From: Erwinia pyri
GTDB taxonomy: Bacteria > Pseudomonadota > Gammaproteobacteria > Enterobacterales > Enterobacteriaceae
Assembly: GCF_030758455.1 (NCBI RefSeq)
Contig: NZ_CP132355.1
Coordinates: 1-40,780 of the forward strand
Length of the DNA stretch: 40,780 bases
Direction: 5' to 3'
Below the pieces are notes generated by a model. That model was not told where the DNA came from and did no database searches. It was given only the letters and a program-made list of their open reading frames with translations. Within the stretch, counting starts at the first letter, position 1; each line of letters starts with the position of its first letter. The position numbers and the translations under genes were made by a program. Positions 12,911 through 22,123 of the stretch are shown here, piece by piece.

Positions 12911-14116
12911 CTACCTCCGGTTGCCAGACATTCTTAACTTGTAAATACCTGAGAAATCCAGATCCTGACCAACGACGAGATTGATGATTTCTCCCTGATT
13001 TTTATATAACGTTGGCGGGATATTGACCGTATTAGAAAAGGCCTCTTGCGCAAGACCAGCAAATGCCTGACGGCTGTTAGATGTATAGTCTGTCTGATTA
13101 TCTTTATTATTGTTAGCTACACCACTTGCCGCCTGGGCAAAGTCAGGGATTACTCCCAGCATCATCGCTCCTGTAAAACGGTCACCGAAGTGAGTATCAA
13201 TCCAGCCTGATGCTCCCGCTTCACCCAATGCCCCCGTCGCCTGTGTATCAATCAGGGGTATATCAATAAATGGTTCACGGCGGGTTCGCAGTTTCGTAGC
13301 CTGAATAAACACAGCTCCTTGCCCGTGCTTTAACATCCCGGATTTATAAATCAGGTAAGCGGCCGTCCCTTTCTCTATCAGTTTCACGTTGCCGTTAGCG
13401 CTGTAAATGTCGGTGTTGATCGTACATACCAGCTTCCCGGCCAGGTCAGAGACAAACCGTCTGTCCAGCGAACACGGAACGGACGTCATTTCAGGAATAA
13501 ACAGATTCGGATCGTAAGGGACTCGCGTAATTTTGGAGAGCGGGACGGACGAGCCGGCACTGACGGGCTGCACTTCAGGTTTGGTACTGCCTGCTTCCTC
13601 GCCTTTTGACTCGCTGGCCTTAGTGCCAGAAGTGCTGCTGCTTCCTGAAGCGGTGTTACTACCACCGTAGGAGACATCCAGCGCCCGGCTGTAATTGTGT
13701 TGTACGCTTTCTGGCGGGGTATCTGTTTTACCGCTGCCGCTTTTTTCATTGCCCTGTGGTGGCTTCTGATCCTCGTTGAAAGGGTTAGTGTCATCACTGA
13801 GTCCCGTTTCACGTTTAACGGTTCCTGTCGCCACAGGTTTACTTACGGGCTTTTCATCCTTGCTGGACATACTGCGAAGAATTGAAGGGATGTAATACAC
13901 GGACAGGCCAGCTGCAAGCAGAACAAATGCAGCAATGATAACAATCAGACCTTTACGGGATTTTTTCAGCTTCTCGATACCCAATTTTGTCGTGGATTCG
14001 CCGGGGGCTGCTTCAGTTTCATCCTGGGTGGCCTGCTCTAACTCTTTCTGTCGTTGTTCGCGTAGCTGACGCTCGATTTCTACCGCTGTTGGTGTTTTAT
14101 TTTCCTGTTCGCTCAC
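12911..14116 (-). CDS. virB10: VirB10-type outer-membrane core protein (PilX10)
   Basis: 401 residues: a cytoplasmic N-terminus rich in Gln and Glu, one membrane helix (about 55-77, GLIVIIAAFVLLAAGLSVYYI), a Pro/Ser/Gly-rich periplasmic linker (about 88-180), and the C-terminal TrbI beta-barrel domain (MTSVPCSLDRRFVSDLAGKL onward, with GAMMLGVIPDFAQ and the end LDFSGIYKLRMSGNRR). It spans both membranes and gates the channel. ATGA overlap with virB9. Confidence 0.95.
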   Translation of the reverse strand: MSEQENKTPTAVEIERQLREQRQKELEQATQDETEAAPGESTTKLGIEKLKKSRKGLIVIIAAFVLLAAGLSVYYIPSILRSMSSKDEKPVSKPVATGTVKRETGLSDDTNPFNEDQKPPQGNEKSGSGKTDTPPESVQHNYSRALDVSYGGSNTASGSSSTSGTKASESKGEEAGSTKPEVQPVSAGSSVPLSKITRVPYDPNLFIPEMTSVPCSLDRRFVSDLAGKLVCTINTDIYSANGNVKLIEKGTAAYLIYKSGMLKHGQGAVFIQATKLRTRREPFIDIPLIDTQATGALGEAGASGWIDTHFGDRFTGAMMLGVIPDFAQAASGVANNNKDNQTDYTSNSRQAFAGLAQEAFSNTVNIPPTLYKNQGEIINLVVGQDLDFSGIYKLRMSGNRR

Positions 14117-15042
14117 TGGATCACCTCTTTTTCAACTTTTGGAGAGACTGTGTCACCAGCCGGAAGCCGGACTTTACCAAAGCCCTGATTCTCAACTCCC
14201 ACAACCATTTTTCCGACACGAAGAACAAATTTCTGGTCAACCGGGATGCCCACTACGGTGTAGCTGTTACTGTGTTTAACAACAGGGTTAGTGGCAGTTT
14301 CCTGCTCTCCGTTCATGACAGTCACGCTTGGGATTTTCTTAAGTGGACTGAATCCCAGCCATGTATAGCGCCCATCGTCATAGGCATAATCCGGACTGAT
14401 ACTCCGGCTGCCTTCGGCAACCCGTTGCGTATAATCCCAGTTACGCGGTGATTTACTGTTCTCAAGTGCGCGGTTAATCGTCTGCTCCTGCTGACGTTTA
14501 TTAAAGGCTTCAATCCTTTTCTTCTCGATATCGGCCTGAGCTTTGCGCTTTTCCTGCGGATACTGATAGTTCACAACAAAAGCAATTTTGTTAGGCTGGC
14601 TGAACGTACGCGCATTCAGTTCCATGCTGTAATTCCTTTTCGTTGTGCGGACAAAAAGGTTTGTTCGCCACCGCTCCAGGTCGTTTTCAGGATCAAGCGC
14701 AACATTGACAATTTCAGATGACTGTTTGCCGTTCTCATCCGTATTGTTGTTCTGCACGGTTTGTTTAACAGGCTTCACTTCAACGTATACAAGGTTGTCT
14801 TCTTTGTTCACAGTCCAGCCCTGCGGGAATCCCGTCCGGGCACTGATAACGGTTTCGTCATCATCAAAGACGAGTGTGGTTGTATAACCCACAGCGCTGT
14901 TAATAACGGTTGTATTTTGAGGGTTATAGTTAACGTTCTGGTTTCTCGGGTCATAACCGCTGCCCGATGGTACAACGGCTGCCTGGCAGACCTGAGCAGA
15001 CATCAGGAAGGCAATAACCAACGCTCTTTTATTCATTTTCAT
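14113..15042 (-). CDS. virB9: VirB9-type outer-membrane core protein (PilX9)
   Basis: 309 residues with a signal peptide (MKMNKRALVIAFLMSAQVCQA, cleavage before AVVPSG). The N-terminal domain contains TTLVFDDDETVISARTGFPQGW, a VirB9/CagX start motif, and the C-terminal beta domain contains YAYDDGRYTWLGFSPLKKIPS, NSYTVVGIPVDQKFVLRVGKMVVGV. It forms the outer-membrane ring with VirB7 and VirB10. A Q/K-rich helix (about 160-200) links the domains. Confidence 0.95.
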   Translation of the reverse strand: MKMNKRALVIAFLMSAQVCQAAVVPSGSGYDPRNQNVNYNPQNTTVINSAVGYTTTLVFDDDETVISARTGFPQGWTVNKEDNLVYVEVKPVKQTVQNNNTDENGKQSSEIVNVALDPENDLERWRTNLFVRTTKRNYSMELNARTFSQPNKIAFVVNYQYPQEKRKAQADIEKKRIEAFNKRQQEQTINRALENSKSPRNWDYTQRVAEGSRSISPDYAYDDGRYTWLGFSPLKKIPSVTVMNGEQETATNPVVKHSNSYTVVGIPVDQKFVLRVGKMVVGVENQGFGKVRLPAGDTVSPKVEKEVIQ

Positions 15043-15046
15043 TTAT

Positions 15047-15775
15047 TTACCCTCTCACTTCCTGATCGCGGACGTAGCTGGTCACGACAAACTTCAGCGG
15101 GTTCGTTTTCCTGTCGCCTGAATTCATATCCACGCCGGGTTCAATTCGGTAGGTGAGACGGATGTTCCAGTATTCATCTTTACTCTGCCCGGTTGCCACA
15201 TCTCTGACCGTTTTTCTGAACCGTATATAAGCACCCATATCTTTATCGTCCTTACGTGATGAAGGACTGATAATAATTGACGGATCGTCCTGAACGGCTG
15301 CTGTCTTTTCTGCCTTGTTGAAAATAACCTTTGGTGACTTGTCACTGTTGATTAAGGCATTGTAATCAGCAGCGACATTTTCAGCACTGTACAACATGAC
15401 ATAATCATAATCGTGTTGAAGACTGAAATAATTATAACCCTCCCTTCTCTTAATATACTCAGAAATAAAGTATTCGGCTATTGCCTGGTTTTCAGAGAGA
15501 TTTTCTTTTTTAACAGAAGTGACCCACTGCGCGATGCCTGTCGCTTTATCAATCAGCGCAACATCAACAACTGTTGTTTTTAATGGCAATGCGCTATTGA
15601 GAGCGATAAGAGACAGAACCCCACAAATCATGCCAGCAATACCACCAAACTTATAAATGCGTTTTAATTTCTCCTCCAGCCTGTGGTTTTTCTCTTCGAA
15701 GGTGGTTGATGAGTCGGTGACTTCTTTTTTCTTATTGGAGCCGGGTAGTTTTAATTCCGGAATTTTAAATGCCAT
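15047..15775 (-). CDS. virB8: VirB8-type inner-membrane protein (PilX8)
   Basis: 242 residues. A cytoplasmic Lys-rich head (about 1-42), one membrane helix (GGIAGMICGVLSLIALNSALPL), then a periplasmic NTF2-like domain with SENQAIAEYFISEYIKRREGYNY and the end NPLKFVVTSYVRDQEVRG, typical of VirB8. It nucleates assembly of the translocation channel. The start codon lies inside the last codons of virB7. Confidence 0.93.
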   Translation of the reverse strand: MAFKIPELKLPGSNKKKEVTDSSTTFEEKNHRLEEKLKRIYKFGGIAGMICGVLSLIALNSALPLKTTVVDVALIDKATGIAQWVTSVKKENLSENQAIAEYFISEYIKRREGYNYFSLQHDYDYVMLYSAENVAADYNALINSDKSPKVIFNKAEKTAAVQDDPSIIISPSSRKDDKDMGAYIRFRKTVRDVATGQSKDEYWNIRLTYRIEPGVDMNSGDRKTNPLKFVVTSYVRDQEVRG

Positions 15776-15893
15776 TGCGCATTACCTCTGCTGAATTAAC
15801 GGGTTCAGTTTTTCCTGAAACCGGAGGTTGATTGTGTATTGACTGACAGCCGACGAGACAAAACATCACAATAGCAGTGATAAGTAATTTCAT
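15765..15893 (-). CDS. virB7: VirB7-type small lipoprotein (PilX7), 42 aa
   Basis: The short frame reads MKLLITAIVMFCLVGCQSIH, then a hydrophilic tail. LVGC is a lipobox with Cys16 as the lipidation site. Position (between virB6 and virB8), length and the overlap of its last ten bases with the virB8 start all match VirB7, the outer-membrane lipoprotein that stabilises VirB9. Confidence 0.8.
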   Translation of the reverse strand: MKLLITAIVMFCLVGCQSIHNQPPVSGKTEPVNSAEVMRNGI

Positions 15894-15970
15894 ATTACAC
15901 CTGAATAGTTTCATTTAAAGACGAGTAATCACGCTGTTAAAACATGAACTTTTAAATGCATGGAGAGGGA

Positions 15971-16048
15971 TTAATAGAACGCGTAGATAAAACTCATTAC
16001 AATGGCGAGGAACATTACTATCAGGAAGTAAAAGAGAATATTCATCAT
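15971..16048 (-). CDS. Possible 25-aa membrane peptide between virB6 and virB7
   Basis: Two adjacent ATGs (16048, 16045) directly behind the virB6 stop, with GGGGGA as a ribosome site at the end of virB6. The peptide MNILFYFLIVMFLAIVMSF is a single membrane helix plus a short polar tail. It may be a real operon peptide, comparable with small hydrophobic subunits, or chance. The good ribosome site and coupling favour translation. Confidence 0.45.
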   Translation of the reverse strand: MMNILFYFLIVMFLAIVMSFIYAFY

Positions 16049-17104
16049 TTATCCCCCATATTTCTTCTTAGCCAACTCGATTGCCGAACTACGCAACTTT
16101 TTGGCCGCGATATTCATACCCTGCCCGGTCAGATTACCCACCTTGCCGGAAACGCCCGGTGATTGTCCAAGCCCCCCCTGCTGACGACGAAGTCCTTTCC
16201 ATGCACCCTGACCAGCATTCTTACCCATCCCAAGAGCACCGCCTACCATACGACCCGCGCCAAATGTGCCAGCGCCTATTCCCATAGCAGCAGCCCCCTG
16301 TAAGGCACCTTCTACCCCAACCCCTGCGAGCTGTGAGGCATAGGTTTTAGCCTGCCAGATAATCCAGGCCATAAATGCCCCGGCCACTCCAGCCTGTGCA
16401 CCTGTAGATATAAGATTCAGGGAATCTGCATTGGCTATAGATATAGTAAGGATACCATTCATAAACGTCATCCCGGCTTTAATTGCCAGTCCGCAAAAAA
16501 GAAATATAAAACATGAACTGAACAGTAATTGAAGCCAGCTGTTAAACATCTGCCGCAAAAAACCAAATGAGAGACACATAATAAACAATGGAGCGGTAAC
16601 GCCGAGAACCTTCAAAGTTACCTCTGCCGAAAGATACACTATTGAAGTAAGCAACATGGCACATATACCTCCGGCATATGTTAGCAACGCAGCAATTGAA
16701 CCTTCAGTCTTAACATATGTAGATGTGTCCTTATCCATAAGGTATCCGGCCACCTGTTGTACTTTATTCCATAACTGGTCAACCCATGACCAGGGATCGC
16801 CACCTGCAAAAGTTGTTTTAAGACCATCAATTGCATCATTAGCACTGTCTAACCACCCACCTGTATTTCTGACAAAAATCAAAATCAACCAGAATCTGAA
16901 TACATTCCAAATGAAGTCTGGAACAGGAGTTTTCTGTTTTCTCACCACAACAGTATAGGCATACCATAAAACGTATATTGATATACCATACTGACCCAAC
17001 GTGGATGCTATTGAGGAGAAACTATCTAACTGACCAGTCAATGACTGGTCGAGGACTTTTGATATGACATCATGAGCAGCTTGGAAAAATCTAGAAGTTG
17101 CCAT
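16049..17104 (-). CDS. virB6: VirB6-type polytopic inner-membrane protein (PilX6)
   Basis: 351 residues with about six hydrophobic segments, including ISIYVLWYAYTVVV, FWLILIFVRNTGGW, LLTYAGGICAMLLTSIVYLS and VLGVTAPLFIMCLSFGFL, and a Gly/Ala-rich C-terminus (ALQGAAAMGIGAGTFGAGRM) ending in basic residues. This is the TrbL/VirB6 plan. VirB6 forms part of the inner-membrane translocation path. Its size is normal for the family. Confidence 0.92.
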   Translation of the reverse strand: MATSRFFQAAHDVISKVLDQSLTGQLDSFSSIASTLGQYGISIYVLWYAYTVVVRKQKTPVPDFIWNVFRFWLILIFVRNTGGWLDSANDAIDGLKTTFAGGDPWSWVDQLWNKVQQVAGYLMDKDTSTYVKTEGSIAALLTYAGGICAMLLTSIVYLSAEVTLKVLGVTAPLFIMCLSFGFLRQMFNSWLQLLFSSCFIFLFCGLAIKAGMTFMNGILTISIANADSLNLISTGAQAGVAGAFMAWIIWQAKTYASQLAGVGVEGALQGAAAMGIGAGTFGAGRMVGGALGMGKNAGQGAWKGLRRQQGGLGQSPGVSGKVGNLTGQGMNIAAKKLRSSAIELAKKKYGG

Positions 17105-17115
17105 AGCGGCTCCTT

Positions 17116-17379
17116 TTATTTTTTACCTTTGTTAAGCATATTATCAAAGGCATCTTTATAATCGATAGGATGATCAACAGCCTTTAACTGTTTGTACCTA
17201 AAGAAACCATCTTTGGCATTTTTACAGTTTTCAGTGTCATCACCTGATTTATTACATTCAGCAACTTTCTTTTCAGCGTCTTGAGGATGAGCTTTCCACC
17301 AATCCACTGACTTCACATCCTCACAACCAGCCAATAGAAAAGCTAAGATTAAAAAAAACGTTTCTTTATATTTATTCAA
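17116..17379 (-). CDS. eex: EexN-like entry-exclusion lipoprotein, 87 aa
   Basis: MNKYKETFFLILAFLLAGCEDV: lipobox LAGC with Cys19. The mature part SVDWWKAHPQDAEKKVAECN, with two further cysteines (AECNKSGDDTENCKNAKDGFF), matches the EexN family (W-W/Y-x-x-H-P and a C-N-pair). In IncN and IncX plasmids the gene sits between virB5 and virB6, as here. Entry exclusion lowers uptake of a related plasmid by a cell that already carries one. The surface location predicted by the lipobox agrees. Confidence 0.85.
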   Translation of the reverse strand: MNKYKETFFLILAFLLAGCEDVKSVDWWKAHPQDAEKKVAECNKSGDDTENCKNAKDGFFRYKQLKAVDHPIDYKDAFDNMLNKGKK

Positions 17380-17387
17380 AACTCACC

Positions 17388-18134
17388 TCATTTCAGTTCA
17401 TAGTTCTGTTTTTCAAACTCCGACTTGTAATCAATAGTTGGAGTATCGTTTGTTACTGAATCCAGTTGCTTCTTATGGAATGCAGCCTCTGACATCTTTC
17501 CCTTGTATTCTGCAAGATCATGCTGCTTATCGCGATACATTTCGTACTGAAACTTCAGTTTTTCAAACTTCAACTGGTTGAGGGCAATAGCATTAGTCGC
17601 ATCAGCCGTAGCTTTAGGGTCTTTGGCACCTTTCACTTGGTCAATCAGCCCGCTCATATTTTCATTGTCTTTGGTAAGGTTATCCTGGAGATTGTTCCCG
17701 TACTCTACCGTTGCCAAATCAGATAAAAAGCGGGCTTCACAGCCCTTAATCAGGTCACCGCTGTACCCCTGATTAATGCAGGTCTCACCGACTTTATATT
17801 TATCCAGCAAAGCCTGAGCTTTAGGAGACAAGACCCCGGTAGGGTCATTGATGTAATCATCATAAAAATCGGTTCCTTCGTTATAAACAGAAGTCAGTTC
17901 ACTGCTGATATCTTTCGCGTCCTGTACCAGTCCCTGAACATCACGAACACCTGTTTTGGCTAACAACTCATCCTGATAGGCTTGCAGTTGGCTTACCCAC
18001 TGTTTGCCCTCCTTTACCCACTGTGCTGCGGTATCAATCGAAGATTGGGCGTCATGGACTATCACACCGGTTAACGCCGCAAATACGCTGACAGGAGCGC
18101 ATAAAAGCGCGACAACTAAAATTTGTTTTTTCAT
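17388..18134 (-). CDS. virB5: VirB5-type minor pilus protein (PilX5)
   Basis: 248 residues from the ATG at 18134, preferred to an upstream ATG because AAGGTG lies before it and the N-terminus becomes a signal peptide (MKKQILVVALLCAPVSVFAA). The mature protein is largely helical (AAQWVKEGKQWVSQLQAYQ, then NENMSGLIDQVKGAKDPKAT), with two cysteines (ETCINQGYSGDLIKGCEARF), as in VirB5/TraC proteins found at pilus tips. It lies between virB4 and the eex-like gene. Confidence 0.9.
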   Translation of the reverse strand: MKKQILVVALLCAPVSVFAALTGVIVHDAQSSIDTAAQWVKEGKQWVSQLQAYQDELLAKTGVRDVQGLVQDAKDISSELTSVYNEGTDFYDDYINDPTGVLSPKAQALLDKYKVGETCINQGYSGDLIKGCEARFLSDLATVEYGNNLQDNLTKDNENMSGLIDQVKGAKDPKATADATNAIALNQLKFEKLKFQYEMYRDKQHDLAEYKGKMSEAAFHKKQLDSVTNDTPTIDYKSEFEKQNYELK

Positions 18135-18144
18135 CTTAATCACC

Positions 18145-20907
18145 TTAATTAAGTCCACGGTTGGCGCGTTCAAGGTAGGTATCAATCCAGTCTTCAGGTT
18201 TCATCCCCTCTTTCCAGATTTCATCAAATATATCCAGCTGGGGCGCTGATGCGCTTAAAATCGGAAGGTAATAAGCCGCTTTGCCAAGATTCAGTTTTGC
18301 AAAGGCTGCAAAGTCATCCTGATCGCCCTGACGCTGTGGATTTTTAACCACCATGAATTGACGGGACAGCGGGTCGATAGCTTTGATTTTGTCAAAATAA
18401 AGCTCCCTGACCTGAAGCCCTTCAACGTATTCAACACGCTTAGCTTTCGGATTAGCCAAGTAGATATGCGTGGCGCACTGCTCACGTACCGCAGCTGCAA
18501 TCGGGGTTTTAATCAGCTCATCAGGTGACTGAGTGGCAACCACCAGGACCATATCGAGCTTACGTCCGGTCTTGAGTTTGTTATAAACAAAATCTTCAAA
18601 TGCTTCGTCATTCAGCCACTGCCAGAATTCGTCCATATAAATCAGGAGTCGGCGTCCATCAGCCAGCATGGTCACGCGATAAATCAGATAAAAGGACGCA
18701 ACCGGACCAACAACCTTATTTTCCAGAAATTCCGTTCCGTCTATCCCAAACACGTCAAGGTTAACCACATCAAACGTATCCGCGGCGTTGTCGATGACCC
18801 AGCCATATTCTCCCCCCTGCGCCCAGGCTTTCAAACGTGATTTCAGGCCGTGTCGCTTCGATTGCGTATCATCAGGCTCAAGAATAAGCGGGATAAGTTT
18901 ACTGACCGGGAAAGAACGGTCTTCCCTTGCCATCAGACGTTCCACGGCATCTGAAATCAGGTTGTTCTGGTAGTCTTCAAGCTTGTTACCATTAAGCGTG
19001 CAAATCAGCCTGATAATGTCTTTTACAAAGGCGATATTGCGTTTGGTAGGTGGCAAGGCCGCAGGGTTCCAACCAGTCGGCATCCCCTCTTTAACCCGGA
19101 AATATTCGCCCCCCATAGCGCGAATCCCAACTTCACCGGCACGGTCTTTATCAAAAAAAACAGTGGTCATTTTCCTGACCCTTTGATTAGAGGGAAATGA
19201 ATCCGGCTCACCAAATTGCTGCGCAGCAAAAGCCTGCGTCATCATCAGAACGGTTTTACCCGCGTTCGATGTACCGAGAATTTCCGTATGGCCTAGCGTG
19301 GGATTCTTACCAAAGAAATTCTGATGTTCGGTAGTCATATGATAATTCAGGTGATAGACGTCATTACCCGAACCACCCAGCGTTATCAGCGAGTTCCCCC
19401 AAGTGTTACCGCTTTCTTTACCGTTGAAGAAATTATGAAAACTTTCCATTTCGGCAAAATTCAGGCTGCTGACCATGCTCAGGCGTGGCCGCAGCGTGTA
19501 GTTACCTGGCAACTGAGCAAAGTAGGCCGCACCAAGACTCAGCGTAGAATAGGTGAGAATTAACCCCAGGTCTTCGAGAGTCGTTGTTACGATGTTGGTG
19601 TCTTTAACCAGTCGTTCCGGCGTATCAGCAAACACGATTAATGTCTGATGACTCTTTCCGAAGGAAATGTAGCCACTGGAAACCATATCAAGAGCAACAC
19701 GAAGATCGGCAAGCTGAGATTTAGCCGCGTCATCTGTCATTTCAAGCTTTTCAATCTGATCGTCAAGCGCCTTGATGGAAGCCTGTTTTTCCATTGCAGT
19801 GAAAGACGATGTAAAGACATACTCAACAGGGAGATACATCAGCGCATCAAAAATCCCTGCATCTGTTTCCTGAAAATAGTCCTTAATCTCGATGCATCTG
19901 AAATAACGACCATGTTCGGAAGCGGTGATTTGTCCGGCATCATTACCAAAGAACAAATCTTTACCACCAAGGTAGGTATAAAACGGGCTGTTGCTCACCC
20001 TGACCTTTTGCCACTTGCCAGCAAGCAGATACTGGAATAGCGATAGCTGATCTGAATAAACCTTACCGTTACTTTCATACAGGCTAAGGCGGCGGGAATG
20101 AAAGCGGGACAGGTAAGTATCAAGCCTGCCGCATATCTCATTCATATCGTTAACAGGCTCTTCAAGGAAGTTTTTGGTTTTCTTATCTTTAGAAATGAAG
20201 TGAGACACTTTATCTTCAACGTTGAAAGACTTATAGCATACGGTCAAATACAGTCGATTTTCGAAATACTCTGGTTTAGAGAGAGAATCGTAATAATCGT
20301 TCATCACCCTGTTAACGAATGGTACTTTGCTCACAAATGAAGTGTGAACATATTTTCTTACCCTGATCCTGTGTGTATAGAAGGTAATGGCCTTTCCTTC
20401 AAAGCTGCGTATGAGCGTATTCAACTGGTCAGTGAGAATCGTTAAATCCTCGTCATCAACACATTCGAAATAAGCACCATCAATCTGCCAGGTAGCAAGC
20501 AAGTCTTGTTTTTTGGTACCGATCAGGTCGTCAGTGATGTGTGAGGAGTAAGGGATAAGTTCTTCAAGTGAAGACTGGTCTTTTAGTTTCATAAAATTGT
20601 CCACTTTGGATATATCAACTTCGTCATACCTGCTCCCCGCATAATGAACGGCGTTAAAGCGCTTGTTTGAAAGTGGATGGCCTTTAACCAGGTAACGTAG
20701 GTAAAGCAGCTCGAAGAACCGTTCATCAATCTGTGTTACTCGCCGGATGGCGTACCATCCCGGCAGGATGAGGAAGTACATGGCTTCATGTACCCATACA
20801 CCCAACAACACAGACAGAAGGCACATGGCCAGGAATGGGTAGAGCGGTACGCCCAGCCCGCGGATTAAAGCGGGGCGTGTCAGCCCTTTAAAAAGAGTAC
20901 TCATCAT
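18145..20907 (-). CDS. virB4: VirB3-VirB4 fusion: membrane subunit plus secretion ATPase (PilX3-4)
   Basis: 920 residues. The first ~80 residues are a VirB3 domain (MMSTLFKGLTRPALIRGLGV, then a hydrophobic pair around LAMCLLSVLLGVW and AMYFLILPGWYAI). The rest is VirB4: CagE/TrbE N-domain, Walker A GTSNAGKT (545-552), Walker B LLIYMDEFWQWL and the following VVATQSPDELIKTP motif. It powers pilus assembly and substrate transfer at the inner membrane. Fused B3-B4 is the normal state in IncX and several other P-type systems, not an anomaly. Two adjacent ATGs can start it (AAGGGG precedes both). Confidence 0.95.
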   Translation of the reverse strand: MMSTLFKGLTRPALIRGLGVPLYPFLAMCLLSVLLGVWVHEAMYFLILPGWYAIRRVTQIDERFFELLYLRYLVKGHPLSNKRFNAVHYAGSRYDEVDISKVDNFMKLKDQSSLEELIPYSSHITDDLIGTKKQDLLATWQIDGAYFECVDDEDLTILTDQLNTLIRSFEGKAITFYTHRIRVRKYVHTSFVSKVPFVNRVMNDYYDSLSKPEYFENRLYLTVCYKSFNVEDKVSHFISKDKKTKNFLEEPVNDMNEICGRLDTYLSRFHSRRLSLYESNGKVYSDQLSLFQYLLAGKWQKVRVSNSPFYTYLGGKDLFFGNDAGQITASEHGRYFRCIEIKDYFQETDAGIFDALMYLPVEYVFTSSFTAMEKQASIKALDDQIEKLEMTDDAAKSQLADLRVALDMVSSGYISFGKSHQTLIVFADTPERLVKDTNIVTTTLEDLGLILTYSTLSLGAAYFAQLPGNYTLRPRLSMVSSLNFAEMESFHNFFNGKESGNTWGNSLITLGGSGNDVYHLNYHMTTEHQNFFGKNPTLGHTEILGTSNAGKTVLMMTQAFAAQQFGEPDSFPSNQRVRKMTTVFFDKDRAGEVGIRAMGGEYFRVKEGMPTGWNPAALPPTKRNIAFVKDIIRLICTLNGNKLEDYQNNLISDAVERLMAREDRSFPVSKLIPLILEPDDTQSKRHGLKSRLKAWAQGGEYGWVIDNAADTFDVVNLDVFGIDGTEFLENKVVGPVASFYLIYRVTMLADGRRLLIYMDEFWQWLNDEAFEDFVYNKLKTGRKLDMVLVVATQSPDELIKTPIAAAVREQCATHIYLANPKAKRVEYVEGLQVRELYFDKIKAIDPLSRQFMVVKNPQRQGDQDDFAAFAKLNLGKAAYYLPILSASAPQLDIFDEIWKEGMKPEDWIDTYLERANRGLN

Positions 20908-20921
20908 ACGCCCCTTATGAT

Positions 20922-21212
20922 TTACGACAGCCAGTCAGGAACGTAAGGAGCAATGATAAAGATGATGATCCCGATAATTAGAGGAATAATCCATGCCATA
21001 TGCTGACGTGAAAACAACGCAATATAACCGATACCGAGGCAAATGATCGTAATGGCGGGTTTACGTTGTTCTGTCAAAAAATCAATTAACTTTTGAAAGA
21101 ACCCGGTTGTTTTGGTTGATACATCGTCCGCAAAAGCAGGCTCGGACACACACACCATCAACGCTGCCGTGAAAATAGCGAGCGTTAAATAACTTTTATT
21201 CATTTTCAACAT
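20922..21212 (-). CDS. virB2: VirB2-type major pilin (PilX2), 96 aa
   Basis: The start ATG at 21212 is taken because AAGGA lies upstream and because it gives a clean signal peptide, ending in the site AFA before DDVSTK. The mature pilin has two hydrophobic helices (ITIICLGIGYIALF and WIIPLIIGIIIFIIAPYV) around a short basic loop, the VirB2 plan. The start lies inside the end of virB1, overlapping by 17 bases in another frame. It is the main structural subunit of the conjugative pilus. Confidence 0.88.
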   Translation of the reverse strand: MLKMNKSYLTLAIFTAALMVCVSEPAFADDVSTKTTGFFQKLIDFLTEQRKPAITIICLGIGYIALFSRQHMAWIIPLIIGIIIFIIAPYVPDWLS

Positions 21213-21849
21213 CGTTTGTTTCCTTTTCATTTGATACAACACCACGCATGGCATATTGGGGATATACAGTTATTTCATTAGGATTGTTTTTACGTAAAGT
21301 AGATTTCTCATTCTCCTTATTGACCTCTTCTTTAACCGAAGGAACAACCCAGTTTTGTTTCTGGTCAGTTCGGTCATAACCAATACGTTGTGTGTAACTT
21401 GTATTGTTGAAGGTTGGTTCAGCTTTCTTCCCGGTTACAAAGTTGCCGGAATAATAACAGCTGAGTGCGTTTTTTAGACTTCCCCCACGTTGATAGCAGT
21501 CAACCAGTATTTTTTCAAAAACGGATAAGTTAGGACACGGACTTAACAAATTTTCAGCAGTAACACCGTACTTAATGAAATTAGTACTGGTAATTTGCAT
21601 GAGTCCTACAGAGAAGCGTCTGTTAATGGATTCAATTCTTTGTATTATCTTTAATGCTTCCTCCTTCGTTTTAGGTAGATGAGTGATAACACCGTTGTCA
21701 CCAGGCTTACGTTTATCTTTAGGGATAATCTCGGCTATGGCGTACGGGTTGTATCCAGATTCAACCCTGGCTACTTCATGTGAGGTATCAGGATGAACGC
21801 TGGTAGCGCACTGCATAGCAAGTGCGAGAAAAGCTGAAGTAGATAACAT
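21196..21849 (-). CDS. virB1: VirB1-type lytic transglycosylase (PilX1), 217 aa
   Basis: MLSTSAFLALAMQCATSVHP, then SHEVARVESGYNPYAIAE: E30 in VESGYNPYA is the catalytic Glu of the SLT fold, and INRRFSVGLMQITSTNF is the second family motif, followed by SLKNALSCYYSGNF. It opens the peptidoglycan for the channel. The N-terminal hydrophobic stretch suggests export but is not a perfect signal peptide. A ~70-residue hydrophilic tail follows, longer than the minimal domain. Confidence 0.92.
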   Translation of the reverse strand: MLSTSAFLALAMQCATSVHPDTSHEVARVESGYNPYAIAEIIPKDKRKPGDNGVITHLPKTKEEALKIIQRIESINRRFSVGLMQITSTNFIKYGVTAENLLSPCPNLSVFEKILVDCYQRGGSLKNALSCYYSGNFVTGKKAEPTFNNTSYTQRIGYDRTDQKQNWVVPSVKEEVNKENEKSTLRKNNPNEITVYPQYAMRGVVSNEKETNDVENE

Positions 21850-21895
21850 CGGATTCTCCCGGCCAGAACAGCGCGGAACAGGTCATACAGAAAGG

Positions 21896-22123
21896 CTACT
21901 CGTCAGTATCGTAGTCAGCACCGTTAATGAGACTTTCGGTAGCCTGTTGTGAATAAGTTTTTATGAGGTATTGAACAAAACCTGAATCAGAAATACGTTT
22001 CCCTCTGCGATAGCTAATCTCAACAGAGATTTTCTCTACCTTTTCACGAACCTCAGTAGGGAGATACAACGTATTACGTTGAGGCTTGCGCTTTGTTGAG
22101 GTTTTCTTTCTTGTCACTGTCAT
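21896..22123 (-). CDS. Small RHH-like regulator at the head of the transfer operon, 75 aa
   Basis: A basic N-terminus (MTVTRKKTSTKRKPQRNTLY) followed by LPTEVREKVEKISVEISYRRG and ISDSGFVQYLIKTYSQQA. This fits a ribbon-helix-helix DNA-binding fold with a disordered basic arm, as in ParG/Arc-like repressors. It overlaps the end of actX by 50 bases in another frame and precedes virB1, so it is in the right place to repress or tune the transfer operon. Not recognised as a named family. Confidence 0.65.
   Translation of the reverse strand: MTVTRKKTSTKRKPQRNTLYLPTEVREKVEKISVEISYRRGKRISDSGFVQYLIKTYSQQATESLINGADYDTDE

Noticed and set aside
18145..20907. VirB3-VirB4 fusion as an anomaly
   Set aside because: This fusion is usual in IncX and several other P-type systems.
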